DNA of 5,449 nt from JACCTH01 sp050741915 (GTDB lineage Bacteria; Actinomycetota; Acidimicrobiia; Spongiisociales; ZC4RG35), in NCBI GenBank assembly GCA_050741915.1, contig JBOGEX010000073.1, forward strand, positions 1-5,449, in the 5' to 3' direction. This document shows positions 1 through 5,449 of the stretch, piece by piece. Every line of letters starts with the position of its first letter. The stretch's first letter is position 1. A program made the translations under genes and the position numbers. The notes beneath the pieces were generated by a model that worked only from the letters and a program-made list of their open reading frames with translations, did no database searches and was not told where the DNA came from.

Positions 1-82
1 AGCAGCCGCTCTTGTACGAACGCGCCAGCAAGCGGAGGACTTCCTCCAAGGGGAAAACATCAATGTGCCCAGTCAACGACAT
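1..82 (-). CDS. DUF4388 (PATAN-like) domain protein, N-terminal fragment cut by the window edge
   Basis: Only the first 27 codons are inside the window; the rest lies beyond base 1. The reading frame starts at the ATG at 82-80 and gives MSLTGHIDVFPLEEVLRLLA followed by RSYKSGC. This matches the opening of DUF4388 domains: a Met-x-Leu-x-Gly start, a hydrophobic 'L..VLRLL' helix, then a Lys-x-x-Gly turn leading to a beta strand. A purine-rich Shine-Dalgarno (AAGGAAGG, 99-92) sits 9 bases upstream, which supports both the start and the frame. Such proteins are found in bacterial signalling and surface-motility contexts, but their biochemical role is poorly defined. The gene follows aroE on the same strand after 78 bases. 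In some deep actinobacteria, genes for type IV pilus assembly lie in this neighbourhood; that would be an inference here. Family assignment rests on a short N-terminus, so it is probable rather than certain. Confidence 0.6.
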   Translation of the reverse strand, partial: MSLTGHIDVFPLEEVLRLLARSYKSGC

Positions 83-91
83 TTCGCCAAA

Positions 92-99
92 CCTTCCTT
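92..99 (-). promoter_or_regulatory. Shine-Dalgarno site of the DUF4388-type gene
   Basis: Read on the minus strand, AAGGAAGG lies 9 bases before the ATG at 82. It is the best ribosome binding site in the window: none of the four upstream genes has a clear one. It decides the start of the partial gene and suggests independent translation initiation rather than coupling to aroE. Confidence 0.6.
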
Positions 100-109
100 C
101 GCGTCGCAG

Positions 110-124
110 CACTCTTTTCGAGTG
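110..124. repeat. small inverted repeat in the aroE to DUF4388 gap
   Basis: The plus strand reads CACTC TTTTC GAGTG, a perfect 5-bp stem with a 5-base loop. It lies in the 78-base gap after aroE and upstream of the DUF4388-type gene. There is no T-tract after it on the minus strand and the stem is short, so it is not a convincing terminator. It could be a weak leader structure or chance. A TTGACG hexamer (minus strand, 132-127) precedes it, but I find no matching -10 element. Confidence 0.25.
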
Positions 125-160
125 TTCGTCAATTGGATTCGGCCCCTAGAACCCATTGCT

Positions 161-943
161 TTAGGAGTTTTCCACTGCCTGACGCATCGCTGCCAAGGGC
201 GGTTCCATGCCGGTCCAAAGCCTAAATCCATGCGCAGCCTGTGCGACCAACAGGTCGAGCCCGTCGACGACCGGCAATCCTAGTTGGCGAACCTTCCCGA
301 CCGCCGGGGTGGGAATGCTGGCATAGGCCATGTCGAGAAGCCCGGAAGCAAGTTCGAGAACACTCCCGGGCAGGGATTCTCCCTTCATGCCGACCGGGGT
401 GCAGTTCACCACCGTCGACCTCACCACCGGCACTCCCCAATGCACCTCGCCCAGCTCCATGCCCAACCTTTGGCCGAGCGCCGCTCCGCTTCCAAAAGTC
501 CGGGAAGCGATGTAGATGGTTCTGTTCTCTATCTTGCTGAGGGCAACTACTGCTGCCGCCGCTGCTCCCCCGGCGCCCAGAATGAGGATCGGCCCCTCCG
601 CAGGCAGGGAGCGCCAGCAGTCTCTGACGGCGGCGACGTCGGTGGAGTGACCGACCAACTGTTCCTGGCGAACGACTGTGTTGACCGAGCCTGCGGCCTG
701 GGCTTCGGGCTCGACCCGATCGCAGAGCGAATGCGCCAGCGCCTTGTGCGGCATCGTGACGTTGAGCCCATCCAACCGCCCGGCCCGCAGATCATCGAAG
801 CTGCGACGCACTCCGTCTGCATCGACCTGGCGAGCCTCATACTCTCCGTCGAAGCCAGCCGCGGCGAAGGCAGCCTTGAAAATTGCCGGCGACCGAGAGT
901 GAGAGACCGGGTCGCCCACCAGGGCGAGTCTCAGAGCTTTCAG
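161..943 (-). CDS. aroE: shikimate dehydrogenase (NADP-type), probable CTG start
   Basis: It reduces 3-dehydroshikimate to shikimate with NADPH in the cytoplasmic shikimate pathway to chorismate and aromatic amino acids. From the CTG at 943 the protein is 260 aa, normal for AroE. Visible motifs are GDPVSHSRSP (residues 10-19), GLNVTMPHK with the catalytic Lys67, AGSVNT with Asn88, STD with Asp102, the Rossmann loop GAGGAA (about 123-128), SRT (147-149) where many NADP enzymes have NRT, NCTPVGM, DMAY, and VVDGLDLLVAQAAHGF with Gln235. Lys67, Asn88, Asp102 and Gln235 correspond by motif to the E. coli shikimate-site residues. The first conventional start is the GTG at 919 (252 aa), but that removes the first beta strand (LRLALV), which AroE proteins keep. 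No ATG, GTG or TTG lies in frame for a long way upstream. The CTG at 943 overlaps the mltG stop as CTGA, the arrangement expected for translational coupling. Function is secure; the exact start is inferred. Confidence 0.93.
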   Translation of the reverse strand: MKALRLALVGDPVSHSRSPAIFKAAFAAAGFDGEYEARQVDADGVRRSFDDLRAGRLDGLNVTMPHKALAHSLCDRVEPEAQAAGSVNTVVRQEQLVGHSTDVAAVRDCWRSLPAEGPILILGAGGAAAAAVVALSKIENRTIYIASRTFGSGAALGQRLGMELGEVHWGVPVVRSTVVNCTPVGMKGESLPGSVLELASGLLDMAYASIPTPAVGKVRQLGLPVVDGLDLLVAQAAHGFRLWTGMEPPLAAMRQAVENS

Positions 944-2022
944 GGAATGATTCCGGCCTGGCGAGATCGTTCGATGTTCGCCAAATGTTGGTCGTACGTT
1001 TCGGCGAATGCGTGGCCACCCTCTGGGGTCGAGAGCACATAGAAATAGAACGTGCTCTCGGCAGGGTTGGCGGCCGCTTCGAGCGAGGCCCTCCCGGGGG
1101 CGCCAATGGGCGTTGGGGGGAGGCCGGGATACTTGTAAAGGTTGTAGGGGCTCTCCGATTCGTTATTGAAGAGCGCCGGATCTCGAGTTCCGATGCCATA
1201 GAGCACCGAAGCGTCGATCTGAAGTGGCATCCCCTCGGCTAAGCGGTTGAAGATCACACTGGAGACGAGCTCGCGCTCGTCTGCCACTCGCACCTCCGAT
1301 TCGATCAAGGAGGCAATCGTCATAGCCTGGTACACATCGAATCCCATCTCGGTCAGACGTGCCCAGTCAACCGAAGCGACCCGCTCCTCCATCGTGTCGG
1401 TGAGCACTTGCAGAATCCGCGAGGCAGGCGACTCCCGCAGGAACTCGTATGTATCTGGGAAGAGCAGCCCCTCCCAGTCGCTCAAGGTGGGAGCCGTGGG
1501 CATCGTCCGGAGCTCGGTGATAACGCCACCCTGGGAAAGGGCGGTCTCGAAGTCGCCCCGTGGAAGTCCCGACGCCTCGACGAGGACATCGATGATCTCG
1601 GTGACACGCAGCCCTTCGGGGATCGTGACTCGATAGGCGTCTGCGATCGGTCCCCGCAAGAGCAGCGGAAGGACGTCGTCTGTCGAGCTGCCGGTGAGGA
1701 ATCGATAGGTTCCGGCCCGGAGTTGGTTGGCGATGCCTTGATCGCGCACGGTCAATTCGAAGTCGTTGGCGCTGTCGATAACCCCTTCGGCGGCGAGGAG
1801 GATGGCGATGGCGCGGGCACTGGAACCGGGGGGGATGACAACCTCGACTTCGAGCCCAGGCTCTATGGAGACCGTGGAGGACTCCTCGGCCGAATTCTCG
1901 AGCGATCCGCCGACGAGCCGGGCCAGACCGGTGGCCGCGACTACGACCACCAGCGCCGTAACGCCCAGGCCCAAAAAGACCCGCAGCCAGCGTGATTGCA
2001 GAATGGAAGACCAAGAATTCAT
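940..2022 (-). CDS. mltG: endolytic murein transglycosylase MltG (YceG-like)
   Basis: This is a membrane-anchored lytic transglycosylase that cleaves nascent peptidoglycan strands and is thought to terminate glycan elongation outside the cytoplasmic membrane. The 360-aa product has a short cytoplasmic N-terminus, one transmembrane segment (about residues 13-37), a Ser/Glu-rich linker, a LysM-like region (about 55-125, including LRAGTYRF) and the YceG catalytic domain. Diagnostic motifs are WEGLLFPDTYEF (183-194), TIASLIESEV (235-244), FNRLAEGMPLQID (258-270), SPYNLYKYPGLPPTPIGAPG (291-310) and GGHAFAETYDQH (335-346). Glu243 aligns by motif with the catalytic Glu218 of E. coli MltG. Length fits the family. 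The ATG at 2022 is 13 bases after the ruvX stop, with no in-frame ATG, GTG or TTG just upstream. No Shine-Dalgarno is evident, so translation probably depends on coupling to ruvX. The C-terminus overlaps the proposed aroE start by 4 bases. Confidence 0.95.
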   Translation of the reverse strand: MNSWSSILQSRWLRVFLGLGVTALVVVVAATGLARLVGGSLENSAEESSTVSIEPGLEVEVVIPPGSSARAIAILLAAEGVIDSANDFELTVRDQGIANQLRAGTYRFLTGSSTDDVLPLLLRGPIADAYRVTIPEGLRVTEIIDVLVEASGLPRGDFETALSQGGVITELRTMPTAPTLSDWEGLLFPDTYEFLRESPASRILQVLTDTMEERVASVDWARLTEMGFDVYQAMTIASLIESEVRVADERELVSSVIFNRLAEGMPLQIDASVLYGIGTRDPALFNNESESPYNLYKYPGLPPTPIGAPGRASLEAAANPAESTFYFYVLSTPEGGHAFAETYDQHLANIERSRQAGIIP

Positions 2023-2035
2023 GGTTAGAAACGCG

Positions 2036-2443
2036 TCATCGGGGACGGTCCAGGAATGACTGGAGGATAACGGTGGCAGCTACCTTATCGAGGTTCACCC
2101 GTCGTGCCCGGCGTCGCACCCCCGCTTTCAGCATCATGTGTTCGGCAATGTGCGATGTAAAACGCTCGTCGACCCACTCCACCGCAACACCGGTGGCAGC
2201 TTCGATCTCATGGCCGAATTGGCGGGCGGCGAGCGCCGATTCTCCTTCTCGGCCGGCCAGGGTCGTCGGCAGGCCGATGACGATTTCGGTCACACGGTAT
2301 TCCTCCACGAGGTCGGCCACGCGCTCGGCGGCCTCGGCCCGCGGCACCACTATCAGCGCGTGGGCCGCAATTCTCAGCTCGTCAGAAATCGCCACCCCCA
2401 CCCGCTTGCGGCCGAAGTCGAGCCCGAGGACCCGACCTTTCAC
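2036..2443 (-). CDS. ruvX: RuvX/YqgF family RNase H-fold nuclease (putative pre-16S rRNA nuclease)
   Basis: The 135-aa protein has the RuvC/RNase H-like fold of the YqgF family. Members have been linked to 5'-end maturation of 16S rRNA and, in other bacteria, to Holliday-junction or recombination-related processing; which role applies here cannot be read from the sequence. Visible elements are RVLGLDFGRKRVGVAISDE (residues 4-22) with the first acidic residue Asp9, EIVIGLPTTLAGREG (53-67), VDERFTS (91-97) with Asp92, and NLDKVAATVILQSFLD (117-132) with Asp119. The acidic set typical of active members is intact. The start is a GTG at 2443 that overlaps the alaS stop as GTGA, so the two genes are almost certainly translationally coupled. 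There is no clear Shine-Dalgarno. alaS-ruvX-mltG adjacency is common in Gram-positive bacteria and supports the assignment. Confidence 0.94.
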   Translation of the reverse strand: MKGRVLGLDFGRKRVGVAISDELRIAAHALIVVPRAEAAERVADLVEEYRVTEIVIGLPTTLAGREGESALAARQFGHEIEAATGVAVEWVDERFTSHIAEHMMLKAGVRRRARRVNLDKVAATVILQSFLDRPR

Positions 2444-5064
2444 CGTCGGGACAGGGCAGCCTCAGCGGCTTCGCGAACGAGGTCGAGAGCGTCGCCCAAG
2501 TGCTCACCATGGGGTCCACCGGCTTGAGCCAGGGCCGGATCGCGACTTCCTCCGCCGCCCAAGAGTCGCGCCCCCACAGCCACCAGATCGGCGGCGGAGA
2601 TGCCCTCGCTGACGAGATCTGCGCTCACCGCCCCGACGAGCGCTCCCTTTCCGTCGGTGTTCGACCCCAAGACGACGACCGCCGAGGAGAGCCGATCACG
2701 CACCGCGATGGCGAGGAGCCGGAGCTGGGAGGCACTGAGACCCGGCGTTTTGGTTACGAGCAATTCATAGTCCCCCATCTTCACGGCTGAGCCTGCCAGC
2801 TCCGTCGCCACCTGATCCCGATCTCGTTGTCGGTAGGCGGCGAGATGGCTCTCGAGCTCTTCGAGCCGCTTCATCATTGCTTTCACTCTTGCGGGCGCCT
2901 CCGCCGGCGAGGTTCGCAAAAGCTGACCGATGTTGTTGAGGCCCGCCCGCCAATCGGCTAGCTGGGCGTAGGCGGTCTCACCGGTCAGCGCTTCGACCCG
3001 GCGGATGTTGGAACCGATCGACGATTCAGAAGTCACAACCAGAGGCCCTACCTGACCGGCGGAGTGGGTATGGGTGCCACCGCAGAGCTCGACGGAAAAC
3101 TGACCAATCCTGACCAGGCGGACCACGTCCCCGTACTTGTCCCCGAAGAAGGCGAGGGCACCTTGTTCCTCCGCGTCTTCCTTGCTAGTGATCGTGGTAG
3201 AGACAACGCCGTTTTCGATCAATCGCGTGTTGGCCAGGCTTTCGATCTCGGCCAGCTCCTGGGGAGCTAAAGCCGCGAAGTGAGAAAAGTCGAATCGAAG
3301 TCGTCCCACTTCTACCAGCGATCCGGCTTGATGGGCATGATCGCCGAGAACGTTGCGAAGAGCCCAGTGGAGGACGTGGGTCCCGGTGTGTGACTTGCGG
3401 ATCTTCTCCCGGCGGGGGTTGTCAATTACCAGGTCAGCATCCTGGCCCACCCCGAGGTAACCGCTTCTGACCTTTCCGACATGACCGTGCAGGCCAGCCA
3501 AGGTGTGACGGGTGTCGCGCACTTCGACCGAGCCCGTAGCGGTGGTGATGACACCGCTGTCGCCAATCTGGCCACCCGACTCGGCGTAGAACGGAGTGAC
3601 GTCACAGAAGACCTCGACTTCCTGACCTTCCTCGATTCGCTCGGTCAGCTCACCTTCGCGGGTCAGGGCCAGGATTCGCCCGGTGCCGACCTCCGATTCG
3701 TAGCCGATGAAAGTGGTGGGTCCGGTCTCGTCGAGAATGGCTCGGTAGAACTTGGCGCTTTGGGCCTCGTCACCGCCTTTCCAGGCCCGACGGGCTCGCT
3801 GCCGTTGCTGAGCCATCTCCGCATCGAATCCCGCCCGGTCGATCTCAACGCCTCGCTCGGACGCGATCTCAGTCGTCAGTTCGATCGGAAAGCCGTAGGT
3901 GTCGTGCAGCTTGAAGGCGGTCATCCCACCGATTGCGGCTCCGTGTTCCAGTCCAGCGATCTCTTCGTCGAGAAGGGCCACGCCGGATTGCAGAGTTCGA
4001 CGGAACCGCTCCTCTTCTCGCACAACGACTGACGTCACCAGCTCCTCTTTCGCCACGAGGTCGGGCCAGGAAGGTCCGAGAATCTTGGTTGTCGCCTCCA
4101 CGAGATGAGGGGTAATGAGGTCTCTGCTGCCCAGCTGCCACGCCCTCCGCACCGCCCGTCGCAGGACCCGGCGCAGCACGTAGCCTCGACCATCGTTGGA
4201 GGGAACCACTCCGTCGGCGATGAGCATCGTGATCGTGCGAGCGTGATCAGCCAGGATGCGAAGCGAGACATCATCGGCTTCTGACCGTCCGTATGGCACC
4301 CCGAGCCTCTGTGCTGCGTCGGCGATGATGAAGGCCAGCGCATCGATGTCGAAGACGGAGTCGACTTTCTGCAGAACCGCTGCCGTGCGTTCGAGTCCCA
4401 TGCCGGTGTCGATATTCTTTTGGGGGAGATCGCCAATCACGTGATACGGCTCGTCCTGGATATTCTGCATGAACACCAGGTTCCAGATCTCGACGTAGCG
4501 ATCCTCGCCCCCTCCGATCGGTCCCCCTTCTGGCCCGTACTCGGGTCCCTTGTCGAAGAAGATCTCCGAGCACGGTCCACATGGTCCTGGAACCCCCATC
4601 TGCCAGAAGTTGTCCTCTTCTCCTAGTTGAACTCGGTCGGCGGGCACGCCCACCTGATCGGTCCAGATCTCACGCGCCTCGTCGTCGGTGTGGTGGACTG
4701 TGAACCAGAGGAGTTCGGGATCGAGAGAAAGCTGCTCCGTCACGAACTCGTAGGCCCAGGCGACGGCGCTCTCCTTGAAGTAATCGCCGAAGCTGAAGTT
4801 GCCCAGCATCTCGAAGAAGGAGAGGTGACGTTGGGTGCTGCCGATGATGTCGATGTCGATCGTGCGCACGCACTTTTGTACCGACACTGCCCGTTTGAAC
4901 GGCGGGGTCTCCTCCCCCAGGAAGTACGGCTTGAAAGGAACCATGCCAGCGTTGTTCAGGAGCAAAGTGGGATCCGTTGGAATCAGCGAAGCCGAAGGGC
5001 GCAGGACATGGTCGCGGGCAACGAAGAAATCGGTAAAGGCCTTTCTGATCTGATGGGAGTCCAT
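2440..5064 (-). CDS. alaS: alanine--tRNA ligase
   Basis: It charges tRNA-Ala with alanine and hydrolyses mischarged Ser- and Gly-tRNA-Ala. The 874-aa protein is almost the same length as E. coli AlaS. Class II core motifs are NNAGMVPFKPYFLG (37-50), RHLSFFEMLGNFSFGDYFK (79-97), GVPGPCGPCSE (157-167), EDRYVEIWNLVFMQ (187-200), NIDTGMGLERTAA (217-229) and GRGYVLRRVLRRAVRR (292-307). The editing domain follows, with PFYAESGGQIGDSG (491-504) and the four zinc ligands His559, His563 (SHTGTH), Cys661 and His665 (CGGTH). A coiled stretch (about 728-750) leads to the C-Ala/DHHA1 domain ending in GGGGSRDPALAQAGG (836-850). All key residues are present, so it should be active and editing-competent. The ATG at 5064 is the first possible start because an in-frame TAA lies five codons upstream. 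No Shine-Dalgarno lies at normal spacing: a GGAGG is 21 bases away. It is the first gene of the apparent operon, with ruvX overlapping its stop. Confidence 0.98.
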   Translation of the reverse strand: MDSHQIRKAFTDFFVARDHVLRPSASLIPTDPTLLLNNAGMVPFKPYFLGEETPPFKRAVSVQKCVRTIDIDIIGSTQRHLSFFEMLGNFSFGDYFKESAVAWAYEFVTEQLSLDPELLWFTVHHTDDEAREIWTDQVGVPADRVQLGEEDNFWQMGVPGPCGPCSEIFFDKGPEYGPEGGPIGGGEDRYVEIWNLVFMQNIQDEPYHVIGDLPQKNIDTGMGLERTAAVLQKVDSVFDIDALAFIIADAAQRLGVPYGRSEADDVSLRILADHARTITMLIADGVVPSNDGRGYVLRRVLRRAVRRAWQLGSRDLITPHLVEATTKILGPSWPDLVAKEELVTSVVVREEERFRRTLQSGVALLDEEIAGLEHGAAIGGMTAFKLHDTYGFPIELTTEIASERGVEIDRAGFDAEMAQQRQRARRAWKGGDEAQSAKFYRAILDETGPTTFIGYESEVGTGRILALTREGELTERIEEGQEVEVFCDVTPFYAESGGQIGDSGVITTATGSVEVRDTRHTLAGLHGHVGKVRSGYLGVGQDADLVIDNPRREKIRKSHTGTHVLHWALRNVLGDHAHQAGSLVEVGRLRFDFSHFAALAPQELAEIESLANTRLIENGVVSTTITSKEDAEEQGALAFFGDKYGDVVRLVRIGQFSVELCGGTHTHSAGQVGPLVVTSESSIGSNIRRVEALTGETAYAQLADWRAGLNNIGQLLRTSPAEAPARVKAMMKRLEELESHLAAYRQRDRDQVATELAGSAVKMGDYELLVTKTPGLSASQLRLLAIAVRDRLSSAVVVLGSNTDGKGALVGAVSADLVSEGISAADLVAVGARLLGGGGSRDPALAQAGGPHGEHLGDALDLVREAAEAALSRR

Positions 5065-5073
5065 GAGCGAATT

Positions 5074-5079
5074 ACGTTA
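5074..5079 (-). promoter_or_regulatory. possible -10 element giving a near-leaderless alaS transcript
   Basis: On the minus strand TAACGT fits the actinobacterial TAnnnT -10 pattern and ends 9 bases before the alaS ATG. Transcription would then begin within a few bases of the start codon, which would explain the missing Shine-Dalgarno. No good -35 hexamer is found at 16-18 bp. A GGAAC at 5100-5096 resembles an ECF-sigma -35, but the matching -10 is absent. This is a suggestion only. Confidence 0.25.
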
Positions 5080-5118
5080 CAAGCGCCTCCGGACCGTTCC
5101 TCGGCGCCGTCGCGTCCC

Positions 5119-5224
5119 AAATTCATCGCAGGGCGACCCGCTCCGGAGCAAATTGGTCGCAGGACAACCAAGGGTCGGTCGTGGTGCGACAAATATGCCT
5201 AAAAATGGTCGTGGCGCAACAAAT
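5119..5224. repeat. four degenerate, helically phased copies of a partly palindromic motif
   Basis: The core on the plus strand is TCGYRGNRCRAC. The copies begin at 5126, 5157, 5179 and 5209, giving steps of 31, 22 and 30 bp. Seven of the 12 core positions are invariant. Copies 1 and 2 share 16 of 20 bases over 5119-5138 and 5150-5169. Copies 3 and 4 share 16 of 18 bases over 5177-5194 and 5207-5224. Each copy has a TCG...CRA dyad, perfect in copies 1 and 3 (for example GTCG TGGTG CGAC in copy 3). The spacing is close to 3, 2 and 3 helical turns, which suits a row of protein-binding sites on one DNA face upstream of alaS. The regulator is unknown. Confidence 0.5.
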
Positions 5225-5292
5225 TTCCTGCGGGGCCAGGCCTGCCAAGGTGCCGCGTCATGAGGCACTCTCTTGCCATGTTTTGCGATTCT

Positions 5293-5331
5293 CTGGGCTG
5301 TAGACGCTGTTGGACAACGTCTACAACCCAG
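5293..5331. repeat. long imperfect inverted repeat (13 bp, one mismatch)
   Basis: The left arm, CTGGG C TGTAGACG (5293-5306), pairs with the right arm, CGTCTACA A CCCAG (5318-5331). This gives 13 pairs with one C/A mismatch around an 11-base loop that itself contains GTTG GA CAAC (5309-5318). It is too long to be a likely chance event. Neither strand has a T-tract afterwards, so it is not a standard intrinsic terminator. It could be an operator for a dimeric regulator, a structured RNA leader, or a T-less terminator for a gene outside the window. Confidence 0.6.
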
Positions 5332-5337
5332 CAATCA

Positions 5338-5357
5338 TGCCGCTGGCAGCAGCGGCA
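5338..5357. repeat. perfect 8-bp hairpin, GC-rich
   Basis: TGCCGCTG (5338-5345) and CAGCGGCA (5350-5357) pair perfectly around a GCAG tetraloop. The hairpin begins 6 bases after the larger inverted repeat. No U-tract follows on either strand. The two together look like tandem stem-loops, either a compound terminator without U-tract or part of a structured RNA. Confidence 0.5.
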
Positions 5358-5387
5358 CCCGAGATGGATGAAAATCGCCACGTTGAA

Positions 5388-5427
5388 CAGAGCCCCTGAA
5401 CCCGATTCACGCCGCAAGCGGGCTCTG
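5388..5427. repeat. 8-bp inverted repeat enclosing two small stems
   Basis: CAGAGCCC (5388-5395) pairs perfectly with GGGCTCTG (5420-5427) across 24 bases. Inside are TGAA CCCGA TTCA (5397-5409) and CCG CAAG CGG (5412-5421), which overlaps the right arm by two bases. A three-way junction is possible if the closing stem shortens slightly. The outline resembles neither a tRNA nor any riboswitch I recognise. Confidence 0.4.
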
Positions 5428-5449
5428 ACTCCTGCGACCAAAGGGCAAC

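Larger units (their letters stand above)
5065..5449. other. non-coding region upstream of alaS, rich in repeats
   Basis: These 385 bases contain no gene I can support. Reading frames of up to about 85 codons are open here, but their translations are rich in Arg, Cys, His and Trp, lack ribosome binding sites and match no family I know. The half next to alaS holds four related motif copies plus short palindromes: CGGCGCCG at 5102-5109 and GCTCCGGAGC at 5140-5149. The distal half holds three inverted repeats. No tRNA, T-box antiterminator sequence, or terminator with a T-tract is visible. The region probably includes the alaS promoter and its control sites; the far end could include the 3' end of a gene outside the window. 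Confidence 0.55.

Noticed and set aside
110..132. Promoter or terminator between aroE and the DUF4388-type gene
   Set aside because: TTGACG has no -10 partner at normal spacing, and the 5-bp hairpin has no T-tract.
1408..1995. Plus-strand open frame of 195 codons opposite mltG
   Set aside because: The minus-strand frame shows the full set of MltG motifs; the antisense frame is low-complexity and unrecognisable.
3481..4032. Plus-strand open frame of 183 codons inside alaS
   Set aside because: It is antisense to the conserved AlaS core and editing region and has no recognisable motif, so it is a shadow of the real frame.
4627..5202. Long open frame on the plus strand opposite the start of alaS (191 codons)
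   Set aside because: It lies antisense to unmistakable AlaS catalytic motifs; high-GC coding DNA commonly leaves the opposite strand open. The translation matches no family I know.
5177..5224. Start of a CRISPR array
   Set aside because: The repeat units are only about 18 bp, degenerate, separated by 12 bp, and few. No leader or cas gene is present.
5199..5441. Minus-strand open frame running to the right edge (about 80 codons), containing CRCCQRHDC
   Set aside because: It has no ribosome binding site and only a TTG start, spans three inverted repeats and a repeat copy, and resembles no family I can name. A Cys/His cluster alone is not enough to call a zinc protein.
5230..5449. T-box riboswitch or tRNA gene upstream of alaS
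   Set aside because: No T-box antiterminator consensus, no specifier-loop layout and no tRNA T-loop or cloverleaf could be found on either strand.

Overview
The window looks like chromosomal DNA from a high-GC actinobacterium. The strongest clues are the gene order alaS, ruvX (yqgF), mltG, aroE, which is typical of Actinobacteria, and the AlaS sequence itself, which carries a Gly/Pro-rich segment before the EDRYVEIWNLVFMQ motif. The DUF4388-type gene directly after aroE makes me lean towards Acidimicrobiia or a related deep lineage. That placement is an inference; no marker in the window settles it.

All recognisable genes are on the minus strand, so they read from the right of the window to the left. 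alaS (5064 to 2440), ruvX (2443 to 2036), mltG (2022 to 940) and aroE (about 943 to 161) are packed like a single operon. alaS and ruvX share a GTGA overlap, ruvX and mltG are 13 bases apart, and mltG and aroE meet at a CTGA. After a 78-base gap with a good ribosome binding site, the first 27 codons of another gene (82 to 1) run off the left edge. These codons match the start of a DUF4388 (PATAN-like) protein. The four complete genes are housekeeping functions: tRNA charging, a RuvC-fold nuclease linked to 16S rRNA maturation and DNA repair, a peptidoglycan glycan-strand terminase, and shikimate dehydrogenase. They share an operon but not a pathway.

The right end (5065 to 5449) has no convincing gene. 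Next to alaS it holds four degenerate copies of a roughly 15-bp partly palindromic motif, spaced 31, 22 and 30 bp apart, which is close to 3, 2 and 3 DNA helical turns. Further out are three inverted repeats in a row (5293-5331, 5338-5357, 5388-5427), none followed by a T-tract. This non-coding segment is the least ordinary part of the window. I see no mobile element, CRISPR array, tRNA or rRNA, and no clear evidence of a new multi-gene system. The points most worth checking are the phased repeat cluster, the inverted repeats and the probable CTG start of aroE.
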